Source: JAHBVH01 sp034432375
Lineage (GTDB): Bacteria > Chloroflexota > Anaerolineae > Caldilineales > Caldilineaceae
NCBI GenBank assembly: GCA_034432375.1
Contig: DAOUCA010000163.1
Location: 15,683-79,682 of the forward strand
Direction of reading: 5' to 3'
Length of the DNA: 64,000 nt
A model generated the notes under the pieces. That model saw only the letters and a list, made by a program, of their open reading frames with translations. It was not told where the DNA came from and made no database searches. A program made the position numbers and the translations under genes. This document shows positions 36,836-46,616 of this stretch, in pieces (position 1 is the stretch's first letter; every line of letters starts with the position of its first letter).

Positions 36836-37678
36836 TTTGCGCTTCCTTTACACGTTTCTTCTGAACGTGTTCTACGCATCTCTATCACTGAACAATACGA
36901 ACGATCTACAGACGTACACGGCTGATGCAAAGAATCACATCATTTCTCCAAGTTTGCTACGTCATTTGAATTTACACCAATAAGACAAAAGTTTGCTATA
37001 CATTTTCATTACGATTTGCGGTTTGCTCCGCCAGAACAGGCTGATGGCCGCAAAGATTCTACTTTAGCCATGACATTCTATGACATTTCCGCTATTTGCT
37101 TCCAACTAGCTAAAATGCGTCTAGTATCTTTGACGTACAACATAGCCATTACGTTCCTGACAATTTGACGCGAATGCTTACAAAATCTATATTCACGCAA
37201 AAAAAGAGAAGCCCTTTGCAGAAAAGTCCTTGTGCGACTAAACGTGCGTAACATCTGGTACTTATAGACTAATCTTTAAAAGTCATCCATAATAGAGTTA
37301 CTTTTACACGAGAGAGGCTGTATGACTTTTAAGGGTTTAATCTATCAGTCACCAACAGCGTTCTCTGTTTGAAAGCGCATGAAATAACGGGTAGCAATGA
37401 GGAGTCAAGGTTTGGCAAGAGGCATAATGTGGGTAGTAACGAGGTGCCTAGTTCCAATGCGGTTCCAGCTAGATGGATTTTGTAATGAAAGATCTATTGC
37501 GATCTGCTTACACCATACTATCTATAGAGCATTCTACAGAGAAACCAGCCACTTTTGGCTGTGACAAGATAGAGTAAAGGGGTACATAAATATACCTTTC
37601 TCTCCTACCCTCAACGGATCGTGCCCAAAGTCTCGCTCTGCTGATTATTGGCCGCGCCAATCAGTCAGCTCGAAACCA
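36836..37678. other. 843-bp gene-free region
   Basis: No frame longer than about 65 codons looks real on either strand. It is A/T-rich compared with the genes. An imperfect inverted repeat TTTAAAAGTCAT / ATGACTTTTAAG spans about 37271-37339, and GTGCGTAACAT at 37244 resembles the ends of the MITE family at 49155 and 56462. Promoters for the minus-strand secreted protein must lie at its left edge. Confidence 0.5.
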
Positions 37679-40132
37679 CTATTTAGTTAAGTTCTGCGGG
37701 ATCAAGTCGATAGGAAAGCCGGCTAACGCGCTGAGATGCGTGCGCAGGGCCCAAAATTCAGCCAAGGTAGGCGTCTCTATAAAGTGAACCATGATCTGGG
37801 GCATCGCCGCGGTTGTCGGTGGCGCGCCTGAGGTCAGCGCAGCAACTGCAAATCGTTCGCGTAGACGCTCCATTTGCCCAGCAATTTCAGCGAGGAACTG
37901 ATCGGTGGCAAACGATGTTGCGCTGGTTGTGAATGTGCCAACTAGTGGAGCAGCAGCGGTGCGGCTAGCGTGAAGATCTTGCTCGGCCCTTGACTGATGC
38001 TCGGCCAATGTATAGTAGGTGCCGCGCCCTTTGCCATGTTGCACCAATTCGCCTGCTTCGCTAAGCACGCTCAGGCGTCGAGTCGCCGTTGCCCGGCTGA
38101 TCGGAAGCTCTTCGGTAAGTACTTTCGCCGTGATGCGACCGTACTTTGTGGCCAGATCCCGGATCGCCGCTTCCTCCGGAGAGAGGCTCGGCCGCTCGGG
38201 ATTGACGCTTTCTGGTGACGGCGCTCTAGTCGAAGGTTCTTCGGCGACGGGTTGTAACAGCGCAGTCTCGACGCGCAACTGCTCAAAGGCGCTGACCTCA
38301 TCTGCAAAACCAGCGCGCTGGCTCAGATCGTAGCCACGCTGCCAATGATCCCTGGCGTGTGCGCCCTGTTGCAGCTTAGCGTACGCCTCGGCTAAATTGT
38401 AGTGGGCCGTCGCTTCGACATGGGGTTGCCCCAATTGTGCACAGATCAATAAACTCTGTTGATAGTTCTGAATAGCGTCCGCCAAGCGCCCTAACGAAAA
38501 ATAAGAAGAACCAATATTCATCAAAGCACCGGCGGTTGATGCTTGATTGCCCAATTTGCGATAGGTGACCAACGCCTCTTCATAGGCACTAATGGCATGG
38601 CCATATTCGCCCATGTGGCGGTAGATGTTGCCCAAATTGTTAAATGACGAAGCAATCCTTAGTAAATTGCCTGATTGCTCGCGTATCGCCAAAGCCTGTT
38701 GTGCCTGCTCCAGTGCAACCGTAAAGCGTTGCTGTCTGCGGTACAGATCGGCCAGCGCGTCAAGAATGTCGGCACGTAATTCGGCATCGGTGCGTTGTGC
38801 AATCGACAGGGCGAGGATCAGATCCTTCTCCGCCTCCGGCCAGTTGCGGCGCAAAATATGCAACCACCCCCGATCTTTTAGCAAATCTGCCAGTTCGGGA
38901 TTGGTCGGCTCAAAACGTTCTGCCGCCTGTTGGTAGTAGGTCAGGGCGTGGAGTTGATTGCGCTTCTCGTAGAGTTTGCCCAATCGACGGTAGATACGCG
39001 CCAACATGGGTGCTTCGGTGGTGGCATTGAGCGCAGACCGGCAAGCGGCCGTTGCTTCCTCCAACTGTCCAGAACGGTGATAAAGGTCGCTTTGCAAGAT
39101 TTGCAACTCGCGCCAGGTTGACTCGGCAACCTCGCGTCGGGTAAATTGTTGTAACACCTGAATCAATTCTGCCACCTGTAGCTCGTTGATCAGCGTCTCG
39201 GCCGCCGCAAAGATGATTGCTGCCGCTTGTTCATAGAGACCAGCCCGTTGCCAATGTCTAGTCGTAAGCAGCGGCGCATCTTGGATTGTATAGTAGCGCG
39301 CCACGGCACGGTGACAGCGCTGGAGCTGTTCTGCCGGCTGCCGTTGGTAAATGTAAGTGCGCAATGTCGCCGATAACCAGAGGCTACGACGGCCATCGCC
39401 AACGAGCAACAAACGATTTTTAATCAGGTAGTCGAGCGCACGGTCAGCTTGACGCACGCGCTCACTTTCCGCCAATTGCAGGAGCAGTGTACGCGGGAAA
39501 ATATCATCAAAGATGGCAGCGATCCCCAACAATTGGGCGGCATCCGGCTGCGTTTCCAGCAGACGTACAATTTCGGCCAATGCCATGTGCTGCAAAATTG
39601 CATTGGCGGCACCATCGATCAGCTGTTGCCGCAAGCGTTCTGCCACTTCGCGAATGGCGCGGTTACGCTCATCAAAGAAAGCATCACTGCTACTGATACC
39701 AGTGAGCGCCATCAACGTCTCTGTGTACCGTCCACTATCTACGAAATCATCTGGGTGCAGAGGCTCCAGATAGCGATGGCGCAAAATATTGTAGCGCCAC
39801 CAGAGTGGTTCACTCCAAGTTGGATCATCAAAGGGTCGAAACGCGCCCAAAGGATAGGCTGACGCCGCCGGCGCGATTTGCTCTACGGCCCAACGCAACA
39901 GCAACCGCAAGCCACGCCCTCGCTCTTCCGCCGTTGGCGAGGTATCATCCAGGATCAGTGTCGCGGTCACCAAGGTCGAGTTGGCTAGCGGCGACCGCGA
40001 AAGCGCAAGCGTGCTTTGGAAATTACGGAAAGCCTCGTTTACCAATTGCGTAAACGAGCTATCGGACAACAAGCCCAATGTCTGGCCGCTACTCGGTTGA
40101 TTGATTGGGAAAGCGATTGTAGTTTCAGACAT
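37679..40132 (-). CDS. TPR protein with winged-helix domain (regulator-like, no P-loop)
   Basis: 817 residues from ATG 40132, which has GGGG seven bases upstream; an ATG seven codons earlier is possible. Residues 20-160 form a conserved-looking N-domain (LLLRWAVEQIAP ... WWRYNILRHRYLEPLHPDDF). Helical and TPR repeats occupy about 160-620 (SFNNLGNIYRHMGEYGHAISAYEEAL). A winged helix (EEAAIRDLATKYGRITAKVL ... LVQHGKGRGTYY) is at about 655-720. I see no Walker A motif, so it resembles STAND regulators that have lost the ATPase. Possibly it controls the adjacent C11 peptidase gene. Confidence 0.72.
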   Translation of the reverse strand: MSETTIAFPINQPSSGQTLGLLSDSSFTQLVNEAFRNFQSTLALSRSPLANSTLVTATLILDDTSPTAEERGRGLRLLLRWAVEQIAPAASAYPLGAFRPFDDPTWSEPLWWRYNILRHRYLEPLHPDDFVDSGRYTETLMALTGISSSDAFFDERNRAIREVAERLRQQLIDGAANAILQHMALAEIVRLLETQPDAAQLLGIAAIFDDIFPRTLLLQLAESERVRQADRALDYLIKNRLLLVGDGRRSLWLSATLRTYIYQRQPAEQLQRCHRAVARYYTIQDAPLLTTRHWQRAGLYEQAAAIIFAAAETLINELQVAELIQVLQQFTRREVAESTWRELQILQSDLYHRSGQLEEATAACRSALNATTEAPMLARIYRRLGKLYEKRNQLHALTYYQQAAERFEPTNPELADLLKDRGWLHILRRNWPEAEKDLILALSIAQRTDAELRADILDALADLYRRQQRFTVALEQAQQALAIREQSGNLLRIASSFNNLGNIYRHMGEYGHAISAYEEALVTYRKLGNQASTAGALMNIGSSYFSLGRLADAIQNYQQSLLICAQLGQPHVEATAHYNLAEAYAKLQQGAHARDHWQRGYDLSQRAGFADEVSAFEQLRVETALLQPVAEEPSTRAPSPESVNPERPSLSPEEAAIRDLATKYGRITAKVLTEELPISRATATRRLSVLSEAGELVQHGKGRGTYYTLAEHQSRAEQDLHASRTAAAPLVGTFTTSATSFATDQFLAEIAGQMERLRERFAVAALTSGAPPTTAAMPQIMVHFIETPTLAEFWALRTHLSALAGFPIDLIPQNLTK

Positions 40133-40327
40133 AGAAACCCCATTATGACGCATTTTTGAGGCAATTGTTGCACAGCGATTGCCAGTAAATACGCATCACT
40201 TGCGATTATAGTTGGCTGACGATAACCCTGCCGCCCACTCCCTCCTGCCGATCCCTAGCGGGCAGTGAGGCGAAATTTCACTCCTGATGGGCAGGGATAC
40301 ACAGGGGAAATCGTAGCAGTGTGAGAT

Positions 40328-40442
40328 AAAGGATAATGATTCACCCCACCCTCGGCCCCTCCCCGACATCAAGAGGGGTGAAAGGTTCCTCCCACTGGAT
40401 GTGGAGGGGATACCTGCATAGCTATAGACAAAGGATAAAGAT
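40328..40442. repeat. C-rich palindromic repeat bracketed by AAAGGATAA-GAT direct repeats
   Basis: AAAGGATAATGAT (40328-40340) and AAAGGATAAAGAT (40430-40442) flank the C-rich repeat (CCCCACCCTCGGCCCCTCCC...). The second copy provides the ribosome site of the C11 peptidase gene. Confidence 0.6.
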
Positions 40443-40444
40443 CC

Positions 40445-43006
40445 ATGGACAAACAGAATATCCAGACCATTCGTAGTAGACGCTCGTTGTTCTTGATGGC
40501 AATCATTCTCTCAACCCTGCTTGGGGGCTTGTGGCTGTTGACAACCATCCCGGCGCGGGCGGCGCTCCCAGCCAGTGCACCCCTTGGCAGCGAGTGCCAA
40601 AGTGTGACGGCAACAACGGAGAATGAATGCAATGCGTTGACGGCGCTCTTTCGCGCAGCCGATGGCCCCCATTGGATCACCCAGAGCAATTGGCTCAGCT
40701 TTGATAGCGCTGCGCCTTGTCATTGGTATGGGGTGCAATGCGCCAATGGCCACGTAACCGCGCTGAGGTTGGCAGCCAACGGACTGAGTGGCACCATTCC
40801 GATTTCGATTGGCTATCTCTCAAATTTGGCCACGTTACAGCTAGAGAACAACGGGTTAAGTGGTCGTGTCCCCCCGCTCGTCTGTGGGCTCTTATCCAAT
40901 GGGACCGAACTCAGCATCGCGTATAACGCGCTTTACACACTTTCCGCACGGGCGCGCGCTTGCCTCAATCAACTCGAACCAGATTGGGCCGCAACCCAAA
41001 CCGTGGCACCGCGCAATCTAACGGTTACCGAATTTTACACAACTTCGCTCCGTTTGTCATGGGATCCCATCCCGTACATTACAGATGGCGGCTATTATGA
41101 ACTCTATTTCAGCACCAACAGCGACGGGCCCTATACTCTATATGGCGCCACAACGGACAAACAAGTCGATAGCTATCTTGTCAGCGGTCTAACGCCTGGG
41201 CAACGCTATTTCTTTGCGCTGAAGAGCTACACACCAGCCCATGGTGATCAAGTCAATGCATTGCGCAGCCCAAGCGCCAAAACAGTTGGCGTGACCAAGG
41301 CAGTCAATGGTAATGTGGTCGTTGCCGCATATTTCCCAGCCGACAATGATCTTTCTAGCCAGATCCGCTATGTCGGCACGCGCTTCCGTCTGGGGACCAA
41401 GCTCAATCCCAACGTTACCGTTCTGCTTTTGGTCGATGGCAGCGGCGCAGATGATTCACAATTGCTGCAGATCCAAGATGGGGTGATCACTGTAACAAGC
41501 GCTGTCCAGGATGAATGGGGCAGCAACGAACTAGACACCTCGGATCCGGCAGTACTTACCTGGTTTCTTCAATATGTCCGTCTCCATTATCCCGCCACCA
41601 AGACGATCGTCTCTTTGATGGGTCATGGTGTGGCATTGGCACCAGAAGTCGCCTGGCCAGAGACAGCCGCTGCCATTACAGCCGCTGCCGCAACAGGCAA
41701 CGGTGCCAGCAATCAGTTTCCGCCGTTGCCGCGCGACTGGGTCGATACGCCCAGCGACGTTACAAACAATAGCTACATGAGCACGACCGATGTGGGCGAA
41801 GCCCTGCTGGCGGCCACCAACAATGGGGCCAATCCTTTTGATCTGCTTTATTTCGACCAATGCTTCCAGGGCAACCTAGACTCACTATACGAAGTAAGAA
41901 AAACCGCCAATGTCTTTGTCGCCTCGCCCAACTACGCCTGGCTCGTCGCCGCCTATGACAAGTATATCACCGGTTTTTCGCCGAACCTGACAGCCGAAGA
42001 GATGGCAACCCACATTATCAATCCCTACGAAGTTACCCTGAATAACCGCCATCCCAATGCGATCTTCTGGGTTCGCAGTGCCGAAATCGCCACCATTGCC
42101 GCAGCCATCAGCAACTTGGGGGATGCCTTAACCCGCGCCCTTGATGATGGACAGGCAGGCGCGATCGGCAATGCGGTCCGTCAAAGTCAATATGTGGACA
42201 CAACCCAATGTGGCAGACGCAATTTGCAGCTCGGCCCACCCGATGAGTTGATTGGGATCGAGACCTTTGCCCAAAATTTACGCAATGAATTTGGCACAAA
42301 CGACAGCTATGGGGTCTCCACAGCAATTGACGAGATCCGAACCGCGATGGTCAATGTCGACAAACGCAACCGTAGTGGCAATCCTTACATTGCGCCCGAT
42401 GAATTCTGGAACTACACCAACTCTCTGACGATCCTTACGCCGCTGCCGCGCAATTCGCCTTCGGGTGTGGCCTGGCGGGCCAGCATCTATCGCCCCAATG
42501 CGCCCTTTACGGCCACCTGGACACTCGACCCGACAGAAGCCATAACCGTGACGAAAAGCCTGGCCTTTGTCAAAGAGGGGCGTTGGGATGAGTTTCTGGC
42601 CCATTGGTTTCAGACTCTGACACCAACGGTGGGACAATGGTGCAATTACATTCCGCCAGCGCAGCTACTGCCTGATGAAACAGATGCGCTAACGCTGACG
42701 GCGGCGCTCGATGGGGCCAATCAACTCTCGCTCGCATGGACAGCAACCGATGACACATCCGCCAGCGAGTATGCGCTCTATCTGAAGGATCCCTTCCATG
42801 TCAGTTGGGTTTTAAGCCAAACTCTGGCGATTACAGAGACCAACGCGCACTTCGCCGCGTTGGATCCAGGGAGCTATCAGGTACAAATTCTGGCCCGCAA
42901 CAGTGACGAGGACTTTGTCGCACAGTCCAACGCAGCCATCATTGATGTGCCAACCATTCAGCCGCCGAATGAGGAAAAGATTTATCTACCCTTTGTAAGC
43001 CGGTGA
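40445..43006 (+). CDS. Secreted clostripain-like (C11) cysteine peptidase with LRR and Fn3 domains
   Basis: 853 residues. Signal peptide (LFLMAIILSTLLGGLWLL). A leucine-rich-repeat-like N-domain follows (WYGVQCANGHVTALRLAANG, then NGLSGTIP and NNGLSGRVP; about 50-165), then a fibronectin type III domain (about 185-290). The C11 peptidase domain has H394 in SLMGHG and C473 in LYFDQCFQG as the likely dyad. A second Fn3-like domain lies near 750-840. It ends EEKIYLPFVSR, the shared terminal motif. C11 peptidases cleave after Arg or Lys; specificity here is unverified. AAAGGA precedes the ATG. Confidence 0.85.
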   Translation: MDKQNIQTIRSRRSLFLMAIILSTLLGGLWLLTTIPARAALPASAPLGSECQSVTATTENECNALTALFRAADGPHWITQSNWLSFDSAAPCHWYGVQCANGHVTALRLAANGLSGTIPISIGYLSNLATLQLENNGLSGRVPPLVCGLLSNGTELSIAYNALYTLSARARACLNQLEPDWAATQTVAPRNLTVTEFYTTSLRLSWDPIPYITDGGYYELYFSTNSDGPYTLYGATTDKQVDSYLVSGLTPGQRYFFALKSYTPAHGDQVNALRSPSAKTVGVTKAVNGNVVVAAYFPADNDLSSQIRYVGTRFRLGTKLNPNVTVLLLVDGSGADDSQLLQIQDGVITVTSAVQDEWGSNELDTSDPAVLTWFLQYVRLHYPATKTIVSLMGHGVALAPEVAWPETAAAITAAAATGNGASNQFPPLPRDWVDTPSDVTNNSYMSTTDVGEALLAATNNGANPFDLLYFDQCFQGNLDSLYEVRKTANVFVASPNYAWLVAAYDKYITGFSPNLTAEEMATHIINPYEVTLNNRHPNAIFWVRSAEIATIAAAISNLGDALTRALDDGQAGAIGNAVRQSQYVDTTQCGRRNLQLGPPDELIGIETFAQNLRNEFGTNDSYGVSTAIDEIRTAMVNVDKRNRSGNPYIAPDEFWNYTNSLTILTPLPRNSPSGVAWRASIYRPNAPFTATWTLDPTEAITVTKSLAFVKEGRWDEFLAHWFQTLTPTVGQWCNYIPPAQLLPDETDALTLTAALDGANQLSLAWTATDDTSASEYALYLKDPFHVSWVLSQTLAITETNAHFAALDPGSYQVQILARNSDEDFVAQSNAAIIDVPTIQPPNEEKIYLPFVSR

Positions 43007-43067
43007 GCCATTGCCGTAGCACAAGAAAGTTGGGGCAGAGAAATCTATCCTGTACCGCAGAGTACGC

Positions 43068-43112
43068 AGAGCACACAGAGCACACAGAGCACACAGAGCA
43101 CACAGAGCACAC
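43068..43112. repeat. 9-bp tandem repeat AGAGCACAC, five copies
   Basis: Five identical units of AGAGCACAC downstream of the C11 peptidase gene, of the same CACAGAG class as at 21389 and 63811. Confidence 0.9.
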
Positions 43113-43233
43113 AGCGGTATAAGGTATAAATCTCTACGCGCGCTGTCTGCTCTGTGGTAAAAAAGTCAGAGTTGTCAGCCCATCCGCAGCAAACCACTGG
43201 TCCGTTGTTTTTTACCAATCGGTCTCATCGCCA

Positions 43234-43605
43234 ATGTCCGATCTCAGATCTATTCCACTTGAGCAGCTACGCCAACAGTGTCCCCCACTAAACCAGCAAT
43301 TGGAACCAGCAGCCGATGCGGCCTGGCACGAGTTGCTGCACCGCGCGTTGGTCGCGCAGAATGATGCAGCCTGGGATGCTATGATCAACTCTCTCTGGAT
43401 TTCGATCTTTACCTGGCTCTACGGGCGTGCCCCCAATCTATCGCCCGCCGCGGCTGAACGCCTGGCCCAACAGGTGTTGCTCGCCCTACGTAGAGAATAT
43501 CTTGGTGTAGCCGCCACCGCCCAGGTGCAGACGACCACCATGCTAATTGGGTTTCTACAAGAGCAAATTGCGCTAGTGCTTACCAACAAGGAGACGCTTA
43601 TGTAA
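43234..43605 (+). CDS. Small helical protein resembling sigma-70 region 2
   Basis: 123 residues, no signal peptide or membrane segment. The pattern LLHRALVAQNDAAWDAMINS followed by LWISIFTWLYGRAPNLSPAAAERLAQQVLLALRRE is similar in spacing to the ECF sigma region 2 pattern (LF.RA...D..AW..I...Y..LV..W......L...A..L.QE.F..FWR). There is no region 4 within the gene. It converges on the STAND ATPase gene and overlaps its 3' end by 8 bp. A sigma-derived partner or antagonist is a hypothesis. No strong ribosome site is seen. Confidence 0.5.
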   Translation: MSDLRSIPLEQLRQQCPPLNQQLEPAADAAWHELLHRALVAQNDAAWDAMINSLWISIFTWLYGRAPNLSPAAAERLAQQVLLALRREYLGVAATAQVQTTTMLIGFLQEQIALVLTNKETLM

Positions 43606-46354
43606 CATTTAATTGATTGGCCCACTCCAATGTGTGGATGTGAGCGATCTCCGCGGTGGCACCAAGCCGCTGATAAAGATCGAGTGTCGTTTGCAAGGCC
43701 CTCACGGCGTGGTCAGCTTCGCCGGCACTGTACAAACAGTGGGCCAGAGCCAACCAGGCTGGCCCCAATGCCCAAGGATCATTGAGCGCGGTGGCCTCGG
43801 CAATCGCATCGCGACAGAACTGTTCCGCCGCCGGCCAGCGCTCCTGCACCCGGCGCAGATGGCCGATGATGTACAGGCAATAGGGACGGACAATCGGCTC
43901 TTCGCGGGCGAGTGCACGTTGCGCATGTTGCTCGGCATTCACCAGATCACCCAAATAAAAATAGGCTTCGGCCAGATTGGTTTCATTGAGTGCCAACCAA
44001 TAGGGATGGTTTCGGTCGGCAAAGTAAGCAAGTGCGACTTGGGCTGGTGGTATCACTTCGGCATAGCGCCGTTTTACCAAATAGGCGTAGGAGAGATTGG
44101 TATTGGTTACGCCCACGGCGCAGATCTCGTTACCCGCAGCCCGATAGTACCGTCCAGCCGCTTCAATATGCACAACCGCACTCTCTAGATTGCCGTAGCG
44201 CGCTTCCAAAATGCCCAGCGCCTCATGTAATTTAGCGAGACGGTGCTGGTTGGGTAACTGACTGGTGACCGTGTCCGCCAGCTCAAGTGCAGTTGTATAG
44301 TGCAGACGGGCAACCCGGTGGTTGCCGGCGGCATCTTCAATCTCACCTTGCAGAATCTCCAGGTCAAAGCGGGCCAACGTGGCCTCGGTGCGGGCTTGCC
44401 CAAGGTCATTGAGATAGGTGAAGTGACGCCGACCAACCTGGAGATGCAGGTCGATCTCTTGCGTTTGCCGGAGCGCAGTCACCACATGGAGGCTCTGGCG
44501 ATATTCGACGAGCGCGCGGTCGATGTCCCCTAGCGTTGTGAGCAGTTCTCCGCGCAGCGCGTGGGCTTGTGCCGCACCTGGGCTGTGGGCCGGCCAACTG
44601 ACCGTGGCCAACGTTTGCAAACCCTCGCTGTTCTCCCCCGACCATCCACTCAATTGCGCCTTGAGTAAGGCGTAGATACGGCGGTCATCTTCGTCGGGCA
44701 GGCGGTCGGGGGTCAGTGTCCGAAAAATGCGGTTGGCAGCACCGACCTGTCCTTGTTGGATCTCCTGATCACGATGAGCATACCAGATCCAGAGCGCCAT
44801 CGCCGGCTGATCGCCTAGCATATAATGGTGGGCCGCTTCGGTAAAGCGGGCGCGTTCCGCAAAGATCGCCGCCGCGGCCAGATGGAGCTCACGCTGCTGC
44901 TCTGTTGGCAACTGTTGATAGATTAGCGAACGTAACGCAGGATGTAGCCCAATGCGATCGGTGCCAAGCGCGTTGGCCAGCCCCAGATCATAGAGTGCCT
45001 GCAACGCTTTGCGGTTGCTTCGCCAACTGTCGCGCGGTGCGCCCCCATCAAAGACGGCAAGTTTGTGTAGAACGGCCAATTCGCTAGGCGTTAAATGGTG
45101 GCGCAAGCGAGCCAGAAACCATTCAAGGGTCAGCGGTGCACTCAGCTGCGCCAGCGTGGTAGAGAGCGGTTCCCCGCGCCGATGTAATAGAAGAAATAGC
45201 TGCAACAGCAGGGGATTGCCGCTCGTATAGCGCCATAGCTGCTCTTGTTGATCGCTCGCCAGCTCGATTCCAGCCTGGCTCAACAATATCGCGATATCTC
45301 CATAGGTAAGCGGCGTCAAGGTAATGAGGCAGCCACTGGCCGGCTCCAGCAACAGCTTCTGCCCGATCAGGATCATGGGCGCGCCGGCGCGGTCGCTCTT
45401 CGCCAGATCTTCAAGAAATTCACGCAGACGCCGCCACTCGGGGCGGTCGTTCAATGCATCGGGCAGCAGCAGATCGACTTCATCAAAACAGAGCAGCGGT
45501 GGCGTGGCCTGTGGATCGGCCCGCAACGCAGCCAATTGCTGACGCAACGCATTCATACTTTTGCCAAGATCAGCCGCCGCTGGATTGGCACTGAGGTGTA
45601 ACCAGAGACTAGAGGAACCTTGTTGATGTAAAAAGTAGGCCAGTGCAAAGAGCAGTTGTTCAAAGTGATCAGTTAGCCCAGGGCGAAAGGTATACCAGAA
45701 AACCAGATCGGCAGGCCATGCTGCGGCCAATTCTGCCCCTAGGCTGCTCTTGCCCAAGCCACCGCCACCGACCAAGTGAAGCACTCGGCCCGCTTGCAAC
45801 AGTCGACGCGCATGTGCCAGCAGTGCTGTACGCCCGACCAAAAGCCGCGGTTGGGGACGCTCCAACTGGAGCGCAGGGCGCAGCATCTGTGTTACCAGAT
45901 CGCCCAGCAGGGTGACGGCTCGCTCTAGGTAGCGGTAATAGGTAGAGCGGCCCAAGGCCAGCGCCTGGATCACCGCACGTTGCCTAGAGCGTGGCTCTTC
46001 AAAGTAGGTGAGCAGAAGCAGCGCTTGGCTTTGGCTTTCCAGATCTTGCGGCAGTTGGCAGAGCGCTTCCCAGATCAGCCGTTGGAGGGGCGATTTGGGA
46101 AGCGCCTCCCAGTGATGCCAAATAGCGCGCAACCGTATGTCGACTTCCGGGAGATTGGTCAACAGAATTTGGCGCTGGCGAATGGCGTTGGTAACCCAAG
46201 GACCAGTAAAGAAAAGCGATGCCAATGGGGACTGTTTGCGCAACCACTCTTCATCGCCGATATTCTCCAATGTTTGGCGGAGACTTTGCATAAAGCGATC
46301 GCTCTGTACAGATTTGCCGGTGGTTCCGGTCGCTGATTTGTTTGCATGAGTCAT
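43598..46354 (-). CDS. STAND ATPase with N-terminal HTH and TPR repeats
   Basis: 918 residues from ATG 46354, which has GGAG seven bases upstream; the longer TTG start is rejected. The N-domain includes an HTH-like or sigma-region-4-like segment (AVIQALALGRSTYYRYLERAV, about 127-150). The NTPase core shows Walker A GGGGLGKSS (196-204), Walker B LLCFDEVDLL and an RNLP-like TLTPLTYGD region. From about 500 the chain is TPR-type helical repeats. This is the layout of MalT-like regulators. Its promoter side carries the TGGGACT direct repeats at 46385-46412, which also occur at 47571. Confidence 0.8.
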   Translation of the reverse strand: MTHANKSATGTTGKSVQSDRFMQSLRQTLENIGDEEWLRKQSPLASLFFTGPWVTNAIRQRQILLTNLPEVDIRLRAIWHHWEALPKSPLQRLIWEALCQLPQDLESQSQALLLLTYFEEPRSRQRAVIQALALGRSTYYRYLERAVTLLGDLVTQMLRPALQLERPQPRLLVGRTALLAHARRLLQAGRVLHLVGGGGLGKSSLGAELAAAWPADLVFWYTFRPGLTDHFEQLLFALAYFLHQQGSSSLWLHLSANPAAADLGKSMNALRQQLAALRADPQATPPLLCFDEVDLLLPDALNDRPEWRRLREFLEDLAKSDRAGAPMILIGQKLLLEPASGCLITLTPLTYGDIAILLSQAGIELASDQQEQLWRYTSGNPLLLQLFLLLHRRGEPLSTTLAQLSAPLTLEWFLARLRHHLTPSELAVLHKLAVFDGGAPRDSWRSNRKALQALYDLGLANALGTDRIGLHPALRSLIYQQLPTEQQRELHLAAAAIFAERARFTEAAHHYMLGDQPAMALWIWYAHRDQEIQQGQVGAANRIFRTLTPDRLPDEDDRRIYALLKAQLSGWSGENSEGLQTLATVSWPAHSPGAAQAHALRGELLTTLGDIDRALVEYRQSLHVVTALRQTQEIDLHLQVGRRHFTYLNDLGQARTEATLARFDLEILQGEIEDAAGNHRVARLHYTTALELADTVTSQLPNQHRLAKLHEALGILEARYGNLESAVVHIEAAGRYYRAAGNEICAVGVTNTNLSYAYLVKRRYAEVIPPAQVALAYFADRNHPYWLALNETNLAEAYFYLGDLVNAEQHAQRALAREEPIVRPYCLYIIGHLRRVQERWPAAEQFCRDAIAEATALNDPWALGPAWLALAHCLYSAGEADHAVRALQTTLDLYQRLGATAEIAHIHTLEWANQLNVT

Positions 46355-46384
46355 ATCATAACTCCGCTCTCTGGTGGCCAATCC

Positions 46385-46448
46385 TGGGACTAAACGGCTG
46401 AAATCTGGGACTTTTCGCTATCGTTACCCGTTTGCCCTAAAGTATAAT
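46385..46448 (+). promoter_or_regulatory. Regulated promoter with paired TGGGACT repeats (copy A)
   Basis: TGGGACT at 46385-46391 and 46406-46412 (21-bp period, the second extended to CTGGGACTTTT), then TATAAT at 46443-46448. The -35 place has no TTGACA match, as expected for an activator-dependent promoter. The repeat-to--10 distance of 37 bp is identical in copy B at 47571-47634. Drives the secreted-protein gene at 46617. Confidence 0.65.
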
Positions 46449-46481
46449 AGATTTTATCCGAAATATCGAGTGCCACCCTAT

Positions 46482-46573
46482 GGTGGGGTGCGATTCACTT
46501 TGGGGGCAAGTTGCGTGCGACGCATACTCGAAGTAGAAAATCATGCCCCCAAAAGTGAATCGCACCCCCTACC
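46482..46573. repeat. 92-bp MITE-like element with TGCGATTCACTTT arms
   Basis: Left arm 46482-46508 and right arm 46544-46573 are inverted copies of GGTGGGGTGCGATTCACTTT plus GGGGGCA with small indels. It sits in the leader between promoter copy A and the secreted-protein gene. Confidence 0.8.
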
Positions 46574-46616
46574 GTGAGTCTAGAAACGTATAGTTGAATT
46601 TGGAAGAGAGGAATGG

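Noticed and set aside
36836..37678. Possible small RNA or gene in the 843-bp gap
   Set aside because: No promoter-terminator pair or conserved fold could be supported by eye; only an imperfect inverted repeat is visible.
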